From assembly GCA_963771435.1 (NCBI GenBank), contig CAVYTF010000008.1, forward strand, positions 143,588 through 207,587: 64,000 nucleotides of DNA, read 5' to 3'. The notes under the pieces are model-generated. The model had not been told where the DNA came from. It searched no databases and saw only the letters and a program-made list of their open reading frames with translations. This DNA is from CAVYTF01 sp963771435 (GTDB lineage: Bacteria; Bacteroidota; Bacteroidia; Chitinophagales; Chitinophagaceae). Below, in pieces: positions 16,559 to 25,174 of this stretch; within the stretch, counting starts at the first letter, position 1; each line of letters begins with the position of its first letter. The position numbers and the translations under genes were made by a program.

Positions 16559-17872
16559 TTAATTTTCTATCACTTCTCCTTCCAGGTCATAATCATACGC
16601 CTTGGTTATTTTCACCTGCACAAAATCACCAATGGTCAATTTCTTTTGTGAATAAATGACTACTTCGTTGTCCACTTCTACACTGTCAAATTCTGTTCTG
16701 CCCAAATATCTTCCGGCTTCTTTCTTATCAATGATCACTTTTAATGTTTTCCCAACCTTTTCCAGGTTCTTTCCAAAGCTTATCTCCTGTTGAACTTCCA
16801 TTATCTCTTCTGCGCGTCGCTGCTTTTCTGCGGCGGCCACGTCATCTATTAAGTCATATCCTGAAGTACCTTCTTCATGGCTGTAAGTGAAAATGCCTAC
16901 CCTGTCGAAACGTTGTTTTATTAAAAAGTCCTTCAGTTCTTCCACATCCTCCAAAGTCTCACCGGGAAAGCCTGTGATCAACGTCGTGCGCAAACAAATG
17001 CCGGGGTTCTTTTCACGGATAGACGTGATCAGTTCTTCCATTTCCTGGCGTGTACTTTGGCGTTTCATCGCGCGAAGCATATTGTCGCTTGCGTGTTGCA
17101 AAGGCATGTCCAGGTAGTTGCAAATATTCTCTCTTTCGCGCATCACGTCCAGCACTTCCATCGGGAATTTATTTGGATAAGCATAATGCAAGCGAATCCA
17201 TTCCAAACCTTTCACATCAGCCAGCCTGCTGAGCAGATCGGCGAGCATTCTTTTTTTATACAGGTCCAAACCATAATAAGTAAGTTCCTGCGCAATTAAC
17301 AATATCTCTTTCACGCCCCGCTTCACAAGGCTTTCAGCTTCTTTAAGAATATCTTCAATGGGCTTGCTCACATGTTGGCCGCGCATCAACGGAATGGCGC
17401 AAAAGGCACAGGTTCGGTTGCAGCCTTCGCTTATTTTTAAATAAGCATAATGCTTTGGTGTGCTCAGCAATCTTTCGCCAAGCAATTCTTTTTTATAATC
17501 CGCATCAAATTGTTTCAATATCAAAGGTAGTTCCAGGGTGCCGAACCATGCATCCACTTCGGGTATCTCCGTTTCCAGATCACCGCGGTAGCGTTCACTC
17601 AGGCAGCCCGTCACATACACTTTATCAAGCTTGCCCATCTTCTTTAAATTAACCTGGTCAAGGATGGTATTGATGCTTTCTTCCTTGGCTTTATCAATAA
17701 ACCCACAGGTATTTACTACTACAATATTATGGTCGAGTTTCTTGTTTTCATGCACCACATCAATATCATTTGCAAACAGTTGTCCGCTTAACACCTCGCT
17801 GTCCACAAGGTTCTTGCTACAACCAAGCGTGATAATGTTTACCTTATCTTTCTGTAATGTTCTTGCCTTCAT
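16559..17872 (-). CDS. rimO: Ribosomal protein S12 methylthiotransferase RimO
   Basis: Radical-SAM enzyme that methylthiolates an aspartate of ribosomal protein S12. The N-terminal UPF0004 domain carries the three cysteines for the auxiliary cluster (C18 in ITLGCSKN, C56 in NTCGFID, C90 in TGCLSE). The radical-SAM cluster motif is CNRTCAFC (C151, C155, C158). The C-terminal TRAM domain starts near LGRTEFDSVEVDNEV. 437 aa as expected. SLVKRGVKEILLIAQELTYYG is a typical RimO rather than MiaB segment. It precedes bshC on the same strand with a 23-bp gap. Confidence 0.97.
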   Translation of the reverse strand: MKARTLQKDKVNIITLGCSKNLVDSEVLSGQLFANDIDVVHENKKLDHNIVVVNTCGFIDKAKEESINTILDQVNLKKMGKLDKVYVTGCLSERYRGDLETEIPEVDAWFGTLELPLILKQFDADYKKELLGERLLSTPKHYAYLKISEGCNRTCAFCAIPLMRGQHVSKPIEDILKEAESLVKRGVKEILLIAQELTYYGLDLYKKRMLADLLSRLADVKGLEWIRLHYAYPNKFPMEVLDVMRERENICNYLDMPLQHASDNMLRAMKRQSTRQEMEELITSIREKNPGICLRTTLITGFPGETLEDVEELKDFLIKQRFDRVGIFTYSHEEGTSGYDLIDDVAAAEKQRRAEEIMEVQQEISFGKNLEKVGKTLKVIIDKKEAGRYLGRTEFDSVEVDNEVVIYSQKKLTIGDFVQVKITKAYDYDLEGEVIEN

Positions 17873-17995
17873 CGCGGGCGCAAAGGTAGTTGAAGAGAAT
17901 GATGAATTATGAATGATGAGTTATGCCTGATGCCTGGTTTATTCATGTATGATTTTAGAATGGTTCATAGACATTATCAAATCAGACATCATTCA

Positions 17996-19009
17996 TCACC
18001 TGGGTTTATATTTCGCTTCGTCAAAGATTTGCTTCGCAGGCGTCTGCATTAACTCGTCCAGCGATTTTTTATTATCATATTTCTCCATCCATTTTTTGAC
18101 TATTTGCCAACCTACGAACAACCCAATATTCCCTGGCGATCCTTCTCCCAAGCCCTGTGTGGTTGGCCCGTCAGTCGTGTAATCCCTTATCTGCATCTGG
18201 TTGGTTATGTATAGCAAATTGTTTTCTAAAAAAAAATTCCAGATACCCGCTTCATTGTCATAACAGCCTTTTAATTGCGCAGTGGTGTAACCCGTTTTAA
18301 GCGTGTCAGCAATTTCCGGTAGTACTTCATCGATCGCATACATCCTTTTTCCTTCCTCAATTACCTGCTCTATCAATGGCGTGCCTGCGCTTTTATCAGG
18401 ATACATGTCATCTAAAATATTGTGCATGCAGTTCACCGGAATATAAGGCGGCTCAAACCTGGCAGACTGGTAGCCCGCATAAACATCCTCAACATACGCA
18501 GTATGATATGCAGGAAAATCTTTACCTAAGTATAGCTGTAGCCCAACCGCAAGCCCACTGGCAGTAAGCACATTGGCATACCCCTCAATGGGGCCTATAA
18601 AAGTTATTATTTGTGTAGGTATTTGATGATCAGGGAAATAGTATTTTACAAACTGCAGCCCACGTTTCACCTGCAGCATCTGCTCATCAAACTGCTGCGC
18701 TCGTGCCTGCGCTGTGTCGTACACTTTTGTATAATCGCGGATAAACAATTTTAAACCCACGGCAACTGTATCCGGCTGCGGCGGCAACGCCATAATATTG
18801 TACAAATAATCATTAATAAACGATGGGTATTTTTCCTGCAGCCTGTCAAGTGATGCAGAAATATTGTTTGTGTCAATAGCAAAAAGGTCTTTGTCAAAAC
18901 GTAACAATTTCAAAGGAACATTTATATTGGAAACATCGGGGATTTTTCTTTTGGGCGAACATGCGTACAAAAGGCTAAAAGCAACCATAGCAATAACTAT
19001 TTTTTTCAT
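17996..19009 (-). CDS. gldB: Gliding motility lipoprotein GldB-like
   Basis: 337-aa lipoprotein (signal MKKIVIAMVAFSLLYAC, cysteine 17). The body matches the GldB family: LLRFDKDLFAIDTNN, YPSFINDYLYNIM, IGPIEGYANVLTASGLAVGLQLYLGKD, YIPVNCMHNILDDMYP and the C-terminal NIGLFVGWQIVKKWMEKYD. GldB-related proteins are needed for gliding and T9SS function in flavobacteria, and occur in non-gliding relatives too. It stands alone on minus, divergent from etfB. Family assignment is good; whether this organism glides cannot be told. Confidence 0.85.
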   Translation of the reverse strand: MKKIVIAMVAFSLLYACSPKRKIPDVSNINVPLKLLRFDKDLFAIDTNNISASLDRLQEKYPSFINDYLYNIMALPPQPDTVAVGLKLFIRDYTKVYDTAQARAQQFDEQMLQVKRGLQFVKYYFPDHQIPTQIITFIGPIEGYANVLTASGLAVGLQLYLGKDFPAYHTAYVEDVYAGYQSARFEPPYIPVNCMHNILDDMYPDKSAGTPLIEQVIEEGKRMYAIDEVLPEIADTLKTGYTTAQLKGCYDNEAGIWNFFLENNLLYITNQMQIRDYTTDGPTTQGLGEGSPGNIGLFVGWQIVKKWMEKYDNKKSLDELMQTPAKQIFDEAKYKPR

Positions 19010-19116
19010 TGCACGAATTAAAATGAATTAAGCCAAATAAAAATGATAAGATTATAAACGTGTCTCACCAAACCAACCCCTCAGAGCAAAAATTTTTACC
19101 GCTACAAAAACCTTTT

Positions 19117-19124
19117 TATATTTG
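19117..19124 (+). promoter_or_regulatory. Candidate Bacteroidota -7 box upstream of etfB
   Basis: TATATTTG matches the TAnnTTTG -7 consensus exactly and lies 37 bp before the etfB ATG. No clear -33 TTG at the right distance was found, so this is a partial match only. Confidence 0.45.
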
Positions 19125-19160
19125 CCGATAGTTGCATAAACAACTATCTAAACTTATCTG

Positions 19161-19904
19161 ATGAAAATTCTTGTCTGTATCAGTAAAACGCCTGATACTA
19201 CCTCCAAAATTGCCTTTAAAAATAGCAATACAAAGTTTGAAGAAGCGGGTGTCCAGTGGATAATAAATCCTTATGACGAATGGTATGCCCTCGTCCGCGC
19301 CATTGAGCTTAAAGAAAAAGACGCTTCTATAACCTTGCACTTGATAACTGTTGGCGCTGCCGATTGTGACCCCATTATCCGCAAAGCATTAGCGCTAGGT
19401 GGTGATGAAGCCATCCGTGTGAACGCAACAAGCGACGACAGCTTTTTCATCGCCTCCCAAATCGCTGCTGTAGCCAAACAAAATGACTATGATCTGATCC
19501 TTACCGGCAAAGAAACCATTGACTACAACGGCTCTGCTATCGGCGGCATAATAGCCGAACTGCTTGACATGCCCTTCATATCCCTCGCCGAAAAGTTTGA
19601 CTTAAACGGTACAACTGCCACTGTAAAGCGCGAAATTGAAGGTGGCGAAGAACAGGCTGAAATAGCGTTGCCCCTTGTAGTCAGTTGCGCCAAAGGTGTG
19701 GCAGAACAGCGCATACCAAATATGCGTGGCATCATGGCGGCCCGCACAAGGCCATTAAAAGTAGTAGAGCCTGTGCAGATTGATGCACTTACAAATATCG
19801 TTTCTTATGAACTTCCTCCACCAAAAGCAGGCGTAAAAATGGTTTCGACAGATAACGTTGCAGAATTGGTTCGCCTCCTTCATGAAGAAGCAAAAGTTAT
19901 CTAA
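19161..19904 (+). CDS. etfB: Electron transfer flavoprotein beta subunit EtfB
   Basis: 247-aa beta subunit of the heterodimeric FAD/AMP flavoprotein that passes electrons from acyl-CoA dehydrogenases towards the quinone pool. Clear segments are MKILVCISKTPDT, WIINPYDEWYALVRAIEL, ALALGGDEAIRVN, DLILTGKETIDYNGSAIGGI and SCAKGVAEQRIPNMRGIMAAR, the ETF beta signature. It is followed 52 bp later by etfA in the same direction and shares the promoter box at 19117. Confidence 0.96.
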   Translation: MKILVCISKTPDTTSKIAFKNSNTKFEEAGVQWIINPYDEWYALVRAIELKEKDASITLHLITVGAADCDPIIRKALALGGDEAIRVNATSDDSFFIASQIAAVAKQNDYDLILTGKETIDYNGSAIGGIIAELLDMPFISLAEKFDLNGTTATVKREIEGGEEQAEIALPLVVSCAKGVAEQRIPNMRGIMAARTRPLKVVEPVQIDALTNIVSYELPPPKAGVKMVSTDNVAELVRLLHEEAKVI

Positions 19905-19956
19905 ACATACATCAACCATCAGACATCTCTAAATCAGACATCATAAATCAAACTCC

Positions 19957-20920
19957 ATGTCAGTTTTAATATTCCTCGACCACTTCGACAATCAAATTAA
20001 AAAGTCCTCTTTTGAGACTCTCACTTATGGCGCAGCCATCGCTAAACAATTAGGGACCACAGCGGAAGCCTTATTGCTCGGCACTGTAAATGACGATCTT
20101 CCTTCACTTGGCAAATATGGCATCAGCAAGGTGAACCAGGCAAACAATGAATTATTCAATAGCCTGGATTCACAGGTCTATTCAAAAGCTATTGCAGAAG
20201 CTGTGCAGGCAACAAGCGCGGAAGTAGTCATTTTTTCTCACAACCTAACAGGCAAAGCAGTGGCCTCTCGTGTTGCAGCAAGGCTCAAAGCGGGATCAGT
20301 AGCCGGGGCGGTTGCCTTGCCGGATACAACCAATGGCTTTGTGGTGAAAAAAGCCGTATTCAGTGGAAAAGCATTTGCCAATGTAAGTATCAATTCTCCA
20401 ATAAAGATCATTTCCCCTCAATCCTAACAGCTATAAAACCACTATCGGAGAAGGCACTGCTGAGATAATACAGTTAAACATCACTCCGGACTCACCTAAG
20501 GTAAAGATAACTGCTGTAAATAAAGTAAGTGGAGAAATGCCTCTCACCGAAGCCTCCATTGTAGTAAGCGGTGGCCGTGGCCTCAAAGGCCCTGAAAACT
20601 GGGGCATACTGGAAGATCTCGCACATGAGCTTCATGCAGCTACTGCCTGCAGCCGCCCTGTCGCAGATAGCGGTTGGCGCCCTCATCACGAGCATGTTGG
20701 GCAAACAGGCGTACAGATAGCCCCCGATCTATACATAGCCATCGGCATTTCCGGAGCCATACAGCACCTTGCCGGTGTAAACAGGAGCAAAGTAATTGTA
20801 GTTATCAACAAAGACCCCGAAGCCCCCTTCTTTAAAGCTGCAGATTATGGCATCGCCGGCGACCTTTTCCAGATCGTGCCCCAGCTTACAGAAGAAATAA
20901 GGAAGTTGCACAGTGCATAG
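19957..20920 (+). CDS. etfA: Electron transfer flavoprotein alpha subunit EtfA (frameshifted)
   Basis: Alpha subunit binding FAD in its C-terminal half. The first frame (MSVLIFLDHFDNQIKKSSFE to PIKIIS) carries the N-terminal domain. One extra C in the run 20414-20417 ends it early. In the next frame the protein continues through VSGGRGLKGPENWGILEDLA, ACSRPVADSGWRPHHEHVGQ, TGVQIAPDLYIAIGISGAIQ and VVINKDPEAPFFKAADYGIA, the FAD-binding ETF alpha signature. The reconstructed length, 320 aa, is normal. Both halves are well conserved and the break is in a homopolymer, so sequence error is likely. Confidence 0.92.
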
Positions 20921-21000
20921 GCCGGCATATCCAAACAATACGAAGCCTTGTAACAATTTTCAACATACTTTAATAGGCCATCGTCTTTCTTTTTGCGTAA

Positions 21001-21084
21001 TTCCTCCCATATAACCCCGGTTTCCTCCCACAATAAACTTCATTCCTCCTATTAATCGGCCCATTCCTCCCAAAAATTTAATTT
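21001..21084. repeat. Array F: four 21-bp units
   Basis: Four units of exactly 21 bp begin TTCCTCCCA, TTCCTCCCA, TTCCTCCTA and TTCCTCCCA; the other 12 bases of each unit are unrelated. Only the eight- or nine-base head is kept, at a strict 21-bp spacing, which looks more like phased binding sites than a recent duplication. It lies 90-170 bp upstream of the 21174 gene. Confidence 0.75.
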
Positions 21085-21090
21085 TTTTTA

Positions 21091-21108
21091 TTAGATAATA
21101 TTATCTAA
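21091..21108. promoter_or_regulatory. 18-bp perfect palindrome, possible operator
   Basis: TTAGATAATATTATCTAA is identical to its reverse complement. It directly follows array F and lies 66 bp before the next start codon, a plausible dimeric regulator site. No regulator gene is adjacent. Confidence 0.45.
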
Positions 21109-21173
21109 AACATTTTTTTTCCTACTTTAGCCTAATAATTTCCTGATCTGTTCACAAATAAAACCTGCTTTGC

Positions 21174-22115
21174 ATGAGCCGCATAGATTATCCTGACGAA
21201 TTTGGCAAGTTAGCCACCCTTTCCGGCAACATTTTGGCCAAACACACAAAAGATGGCACCACAAGTGTGCTTCTTCCTTTTTTAGCGCAGCAAAATATTG
21301 ACCTTTCTGTCGACGCTACCTCCGTTTCTTCCGCGCAAGCGCACGATACCAGCTATCTTTCGCTCATAAAACAAAGCGGAAACTACCACCAGCAGGGCGA
21401 ACAGAGCATGAAGCCCGTGATGAAACACATTCGTGGCGAGGCTCAGTTCCTTAAAGCGTTCTATAAGCCCAATTTCAAGGCCATTGGAGACTGGGGCATC
21501 ACCATTGAAGACGGCGGCAAGATCATTTACCCCACTGATGTTGCCGATCAGGTCACGCTGTTCACCAATATCGTCAAAAAGCACAATTCTTTCCTCACCG
21601 GCACCAGCCCTTTGCAGGCTTACCTGGCGCAACACAACATAGACCTGGACGAAGATGCCGCAAACGCAGGCGCCGCGCAGGATTCTTACAACGCATTCCT
21701 CACCGCAAACTCGTCTGCAGAGAACGAAACGCAGCAAAGGGACGAAATAATGGAAGATGTGGTGGATAACATTCATCAAATTGGCGATTTCCTGAAAAAA
21801 CTATTCGATCCCAACACAAAAGCAATGGGCGCATGGGGTTTCACGGTGGACGAAAGCGCCCCAGACCCCAAAGAACAGGTAAGTAAAGTGGATATTGGCG
21901 GCACAAAGGTCACAGGTTCCATCGTAAGAGACAGTATTTTCACAAATCTCGGTACTGATGCCCTGAATGTGATCAAAGGCAGGAAACTTACGGGCCTTCT
22001 CACCGTGGTTCCGCCCGGCGGGCAGCTCGCCATGACCAAAGGTTACAGTTCCATCACCGTTACTAACCCCTCAAAGTTCAGTATCGGGAAATATAAAGTG
22101 CTTGTTCATAAATAA
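21174..22115 (+). CDS. Unrecognised protein with an internally duplicated domain
   Basis: 313 aa, no signal peptide or membrane helix. Two copies of a ~115-residue unit can be aligned. Copy 1 runs from LAQQNIDLSVDAT to YKPNFKAIGDWGITI (about 37-111). Copy 2 runs from LAQHNIDLDEDAA to FDPNTKAMGAWGFTV (about 151-225). Each is helical and ends in the motif PNxKAxGxWGxTV. The C-terminal ~70 residues (TGLLTVVPPGGQLAM, GYSSITVTNPSKFSIGKY) look like a small beta sandwich. I do not recognise the family and assign no function. It is flanked by array F and a palindrome upstream and a strong terminator downstream, so it is probably a single-gene transcript. Confidence 0.85.
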   Translation: MSRIDYPDEFGKLATLSGNILAKHTKDGTTSVLLPFLAQQNIDLSVDATSVSSAQAHDTSYLSLIKQSGNYHQQGEQSMKPVMKHIRGEAQFLKAFYKPNFKAIGDWGITIEDGGKIIYPTDVADQVTLFTNIVKKHNSFLTGTSPLQAYLAQHNIDLDEDAANAGAAQDSYNAFLTANSSAENETQQRDEIMEDVVDNIHQIGDFLKKLFDPNTKAMGAWGFTVDESAPDPKEQVSKVDIGGTKVTGSIVRDSIFTNLGTDALNVIKGRKLTGLLTVVPPGGQLAMTKGYSSITVTNPSKFSIGKYKVLVHK

Positions 22116-22157
22116 CTGGCAATAAACATAAGATCAACGGGTAAAATAAGCCGGACG

Positions 22158-22192
22158 ACGGGCGTTCTTTAAAAGATCGCCCGTGTTTTTTT
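22158..22192 (+). terminator. Rho-independent terminator
   Basis: Stem ACGGGCG (22158-22164) pairs with CGCCCGT (22178-22184) across a 13-nt loop, followed by G and seven T. It lies about 40 bp after the stop of the 21174 gene. Confidence 0.85.
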
Positions 22193-22211
22193 GCTCCCGG
22201 GATGTATTTCC

Positions 22212-22547
22212 TTCGAAAAAAGGAGCGAAATTTTTGAAAAAAGGAGTGAAATTTTGAAAGAAAGGAGTGGAATTAAGGAAAAAAGGAGTGAAATTTTAGG
22301 AGAAAGGAGTGGAATATGAAAAGAAAGGAGCGAAATTTTGGAAGATGGGGGCGAAAATTTTAAAAAAAGGAGTGGAATTACGAAAGAATGGAGTGAAAAT
22401 TTGGGAGAAAGGAGTGGAATTTATAAAGATGGGAGTGAAATTTTGGAAGATGGGGGCGAAATTTTGGGAGATATGGGTGAAATATCAAGGGGTATGGGGT
22501 GAATTTTTGCGATGGCGGGCGAAATTTATAGGATCATGTGGCTAATT
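22212..22547. repeat. Array B: sixteen 21-bp units
   Basis: Sixteen units in a row, each 21 bp, consensus about TTGGAAGAAAGGAGTGAAATT. Purine-rich on the + strand with A tracts in each unit, degenerating at the right end. It begins 20 bp after the terminator of the 21174 gene and ends 249 bp before the first small paralogue. An open frame from 22309 (KKGVEFxKMGVKFW-type heptads) is a by-product of the period. Confidence 0.92.
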
Positions 22548-22755
22548 TAAAATATAATAGGGATGGTTTTGCATAATGTGGGCTCATTTTTGGGTTATAG
22601 GACCCATTCATTTACTTATTCGGGAAAATAAGCCCCTTTTTAAAATAAAATATAGAATAATGAGATCGGTTTAAGCCCTTTCTCCGTACTTACAGGCAAG
22701 ATGTTCTGCATAAGCAGAATTTCTTGGGCCGTTGCTAGCCTTTTGAACCGCATTT

Positions 22756-22774
22756 TAATTGAATATTTCAATTA
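22756..22774. promoter_or_regulatory. Inverted repeat upstream of the first small paralogue
   Basis: TAATTGAA-TAT-TTCAATTA, an 8-bp perfect inverted repeat with 3-bp centre, ends 22 bp before the ATG at 22797. It could be an operator or overlap the promoter. Confidence 0.35.
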
Positions 22775-22796
22775 GATCACAAAAAATATCGGTTCA

Positions 22797-22988
22797 ATGA
22801 GCAAAAACGAAAAGGAAAATGGCAACGAAATGGCCATAAAAGAGTTAGAAGAGTATGTAAAAAGGTTTTCAGCGTTAGATAATGATACACTTATGTTCGT
22901 TTTATCGGCGATCGACAATAAAGAGCGCGCAATAATGGCCATAAATACTATTACAAAAGCAAGGCGCAACGTCGATAACAGCAAATAA
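22797..22988 (+). CDS. Small protein, paralogue 1 of an unrecognised family
   Basis: 63 aa. The core ELEEYVKRFSALDNDTLMFV, then LSAIDNKERAIMAINTI and TKARR, aligns without gaps to the products at 23453 and 23896. The family consensus is YvxRFxxLDNDTLvFxLSxIxxxxxAixAIN followed by a basic KAR tail. Predicted all-helical, amphipathic, cytoplasmic; the N-terminus (MSKNEKENGNEMAI) is charged and variable. I know no described family with this signature. Three copies in 1.3 kb show local duplication. Function is unknown. Confidence 0.7.
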   Translation: MSKNEKENGNEMAIKELEEYVKRFSALDNDTLMFVLSAIDNKERAIMAINTITKARRNVDNSK

Positions 22989-23121
22989 GCGCCGCATGTG
23001 CCCAATAACCCGCGTTAATTCAGCCATTATTTGCCTTTTCCTGGCCGAATTTTTCCCAAAAGCTGTGTTTTCTCTAATAAAGCCGGAGTAAAACCTCCGT
23101 TTTAATAAATAATTAACAACT

Positions 23122-23208
23122 ATGGAAGGAGATATTTGGTTGGTTAAGGTAATTTTAGGTATTCTTTTCTATAATTTTAAGGTTAAATGTGCTGAATTAA
23201 GTAAATGA
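23122..23208 (+). CDS. Possible 28-aa hydrophobic peptide
   Basis: MEGDIWLVKVILGILFYNF followed by KVKCAELSK is a short peptide with one hydrophobic stretch, preceded at 23084-23099 by a small hairpin (CGGAG/CTCCG) and T-rich sequence. It lies in the 464-bp gap between small paralogues 1 and 2, which otherwise holds no gene. Short hydrophobic peptides of this kind can be toxins or chance frames; nothing here decides. The rest of the gap holds nothing I can name. Confidence 0.2.
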   Translation: MEGDIWLVKVILGILFYNFKVKCAELSK

Positions 23209-23452
23209 TGATGAAAATGGCCGGGTTCTGCTGCATAATATATGGTTACTGGCCAAAAAAATACCAAAACTTTAATAAAGCATGGAATAATGTTTGAAAT
23301 TATGAATGGCTTATCGGCTAAGCATACCCAAGTATCGGCATAACATAGAAGTAAAGGGCTGTATAGCTTTCAACTTTACATATCCGGACGAACAATGCCG
23401 TTAGAAAAATTAAAAGAACAGATCAAAAACAGAATAAAAAAAACAAGATCTC

Positions 23453-23713
23453 ATGCAAAACGAAAAAGATATGTTGAGAGAACAGTTAGTTGATAGTATA
23501 GATAAGCTAATTCACAGGAAAAATGGCATTCCAGAGGAGTTTTTGGCTTACCTGGATCGGTTTACTGCCTTAGATAATGACACACTGGTGTTCCTGCTGA
23601 GTATTATTGGGCACAATGATTATGCTATTCGCGCAATTAATATAATTTTAAAGGCAAGAGGCGGCGATCATAATGTGAATTTGCTGCCTATTGAGGAAGA
23701 TAGCCCAAACTAA
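23453..23713 (+). CDS. Small protein, paralogue 2 of an unrecognised family
   Basis: 86 aa from MQNEKDMLREQLVDSI, with a longer N-terminal helix than paralogues 1 and 3 and an acidic tail (LPIEEDSPN). The shared core is EFLAYLDRFTALDNDTLVFL, LSIIGHNDYAIRAINII and LKARGGDHN. It is closest to paralogue 3: both have HND in the loop and KARGGxHNxNLL at the end. The DNA just before the ATG (ACAAGATCTCATG) also matches that before paralogue 3 (ACAAGATCTTCATG), so the duplication included upstream sequence. A shorter start at 23471 is possible. Confidence 0.7.
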   Translation: MQNEKDMLREQLVDSIDKLIHRKNGIPEEFLAYLDRFTALDNDTLVFLLSIIGHNDYAIRAINIILKARGGDHNVNLLPIEEDSPN

Positions 23714-23895
23714 CATACAATTGACGGGCTTTAGCTTTCGAATATTCCAATAAACATTAAAATTATGCAATTAATTAATAAAATTGTATAATTTCCCGGG
23801 GGTAAAAGTGATAACCTTCGCGGGTCGAAATTATTTCCACGGCAAGTTTCCCTAATAAATCTGAAATAAAAGCGTTGTAATTAAACAAGATCTTC

Positions 23896-24099
23896 ATGCG
23901 CCGGGAAAGAACAGCATATAACAAACCATTAGAGTATGTGAACCGGTTCACATTGCTGGATAATGATACGCTTGTGTTTTTCCTTTCGGTTATATGGCAT
24001 AACGATCCGGCGGTAAGCGCCATAAATATAGTGCTAAAAGCAAGGGGCGGAACGCATAATAGAAACTTGCTGAAGATTTCTCCCAAACTCTCCAACTAA
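23896..24099 (+). CDS. Small protein, paralogue 3 of an unrecognised family
   Basis: 67 aa. Core PLEYVNRFTLLDNDTLVFFL, SVIWHNDPAVSAINIV and LKARGGTHNRNLLK. The N-terminus is short and basic (MRRERTAYNK). It differs from paralogue 2 at many positions but keeps LDNDTLVF, HND, AIN and KARGG, which indicates selection on the protein rather than a fresh copy. It precedes the Kir-type channel gene by 73 bp with a promoter-like box between, so it is probably separately transcribed. Confidence 0.7.
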   Translation: MRRERTAYNKPLEYVNRFTLLDNDTLVFFLSVIWHNDPAVSAINIVLKARGGTHNRNLLKISPKLSN

Positions 24100-24125
24100 T
24101 ACAATAAAAACCGCGCGAAAAGTGG

Positions 24126-24156
24126 TTGCACAAAGGCGTGCAGAGTTGTAATATTG
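24126..24156 (+). promoter_or_regulatory. Candidate promoter for the Kir-type channel
   Basis: TTG at 24126-24128, 20 bp spacer, then TAATATTG at 24149-24156. This fits the Bacteroidota TTG/TAnnTTTG layout with one mismatch in the -7 box, 16 bp before the ATG. Confidence 0.35.
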
Positions 24157-24172
24157 CAGTAAACAGTTTTAT

Positions 24173-25174
24173 ATGGCACTGCACAGGCGAAATAGTGAGA
24201 CACTAAAGACTAATAACGATACAGGTTTTGGAACAAGCACCACAAATGTGGGCGGCCGCTTTATAAATAAGGACGGCACTTTTAACATGCGCAAAGAAGG
24301 TGTACCTTTTTTGAACAGGTTTAGCATTTATCATACGATGCTCAACATACCCCGCTGGAAATTTGGGGCTATTGTTGTGTTATTTTTCCTTTCTGTGAAC
24401 CTTTTGTATAGTTGTTTATACCTTATTGTGGGTGTTGACCAGTTCCAGGGCATGTTGGCGACGACTCCCTGGGGGAAGTTTAAGGAAGTGTTCTTTTTTA
24501 GTACGCAAACTTATACAACGGTTGGCTATGGCCGGGTAAATCCCGTGGGTGATGGGGCAAATTTTATTTCTGCTATTGAAGCGATGAACGGCCTTCTGTC
24601 GTTTGCAGTGTTTACCGGGCTTATTTATGGAAGATTCTCGAAACCGAGAGCGAATCTTGTGTTCAGCGAGCATGCATTGGTGAGCCCTTACAAAGATATT
24701 ACTGCGTTGATGTTCCGTTTTGTGTCGCAAAAGCAAAATCATAACCTAACGGATGTGACAGTTCGGGTAACTATCGGGCTACAGGAAATGGAAAGCGAAA
24801 AGCCTGTGTATAAATTTTATACACTTGAGCTGGAACGGGAGCGGGCTGATAACTTGCCGATGAATTTTACGGTAGTTCATCCAATCGATGATAAAAGCCC
24901 GCTGAAAGGACTGGGTTATGAGGAAATGAAAACGGCAGATGTGGAGATATATGTGCTGGTGAGGGCTTTTGATGATGTATATAGCAACCAGGTGCTGCAA
25001 CGCACTTCGTATACTTATGAAGAAATAAAGTTCAATGCGAAGTTTGTGCCTATGTATCATGAAAGCGAGGACAAGAACACAACGATTCTGGATATTGATA
25101 AGTTAAATGTGTACAAGGAAGAAGAAATAATAGCGGTACTGGAAAGGTTAGATGCTGTTGAGAATGTCGTTTAG
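24173..25174 (+). CDS. Inward-rectifier-type potassium channel (KirBac)
   Basis: 333-aa tetrameric K+ channel subunit. An N-terminal cytoplasmic segment is followed by TM1 (about 63-85), a pore helix and the K+ selectivity filter TVGYG (116-120, within TQTYTTVGYG), and TM2 (about 133-152). The C-terminal immunoglobulin-like Kir domain begins at KPRANLVFSEHALVSPY and includes LMFRFVSQKQNHNL, where the cytoplasmic pore is formed. The length is as expected for KirBac. Its last 27 bp overlap the 3' end of ftsK on the opposite strand, so the two transcripts must collide or terminate inside each other. Confidence 0.94.
   Translation: MALHRRNSETLKTNNDTGFGTSTTNVGGRFINKDGTFNMRKEGVPFLNRFSIYHTMLNIPRWKFGAIVVLFFLSVNLLYSCLYLIVGVDQFQGMLATTPWGKFKEVFFFSTQTYTTVGYGRVNPVGDGANFISAIEAMNGLLSFAVFTGLIYGRFSKPRANLVFSEHALVSPYKDITALMFRFVSQKQNHNLTDVTVRVTIGLQEMESEKPVYKFYTLELERERADNLPMNFTVVHPIDDKSPLKGLGYEEMKTADVEIYVLVRAFDDVYSNQVLQRTSYTYEEIKFNAKFVPMYHESEDKNTTILDIDKLNVYKEEEIIAVLERLDAVENVV

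Noticed and set aside
22309..22545. Open frames running through the 21-bp arrays (also 11427-11639, 40491-40817, 44332-44688, 59499-59744), giving heptapeptide-repeat proteins
   Set aside because: A 21-bp unit without a stop in one frame leaves the whole array open. Units vary at all codon positions, both strands are open in several arrays, and array D contains a 20-bp unit that breaks the frame. By-products, not genes.
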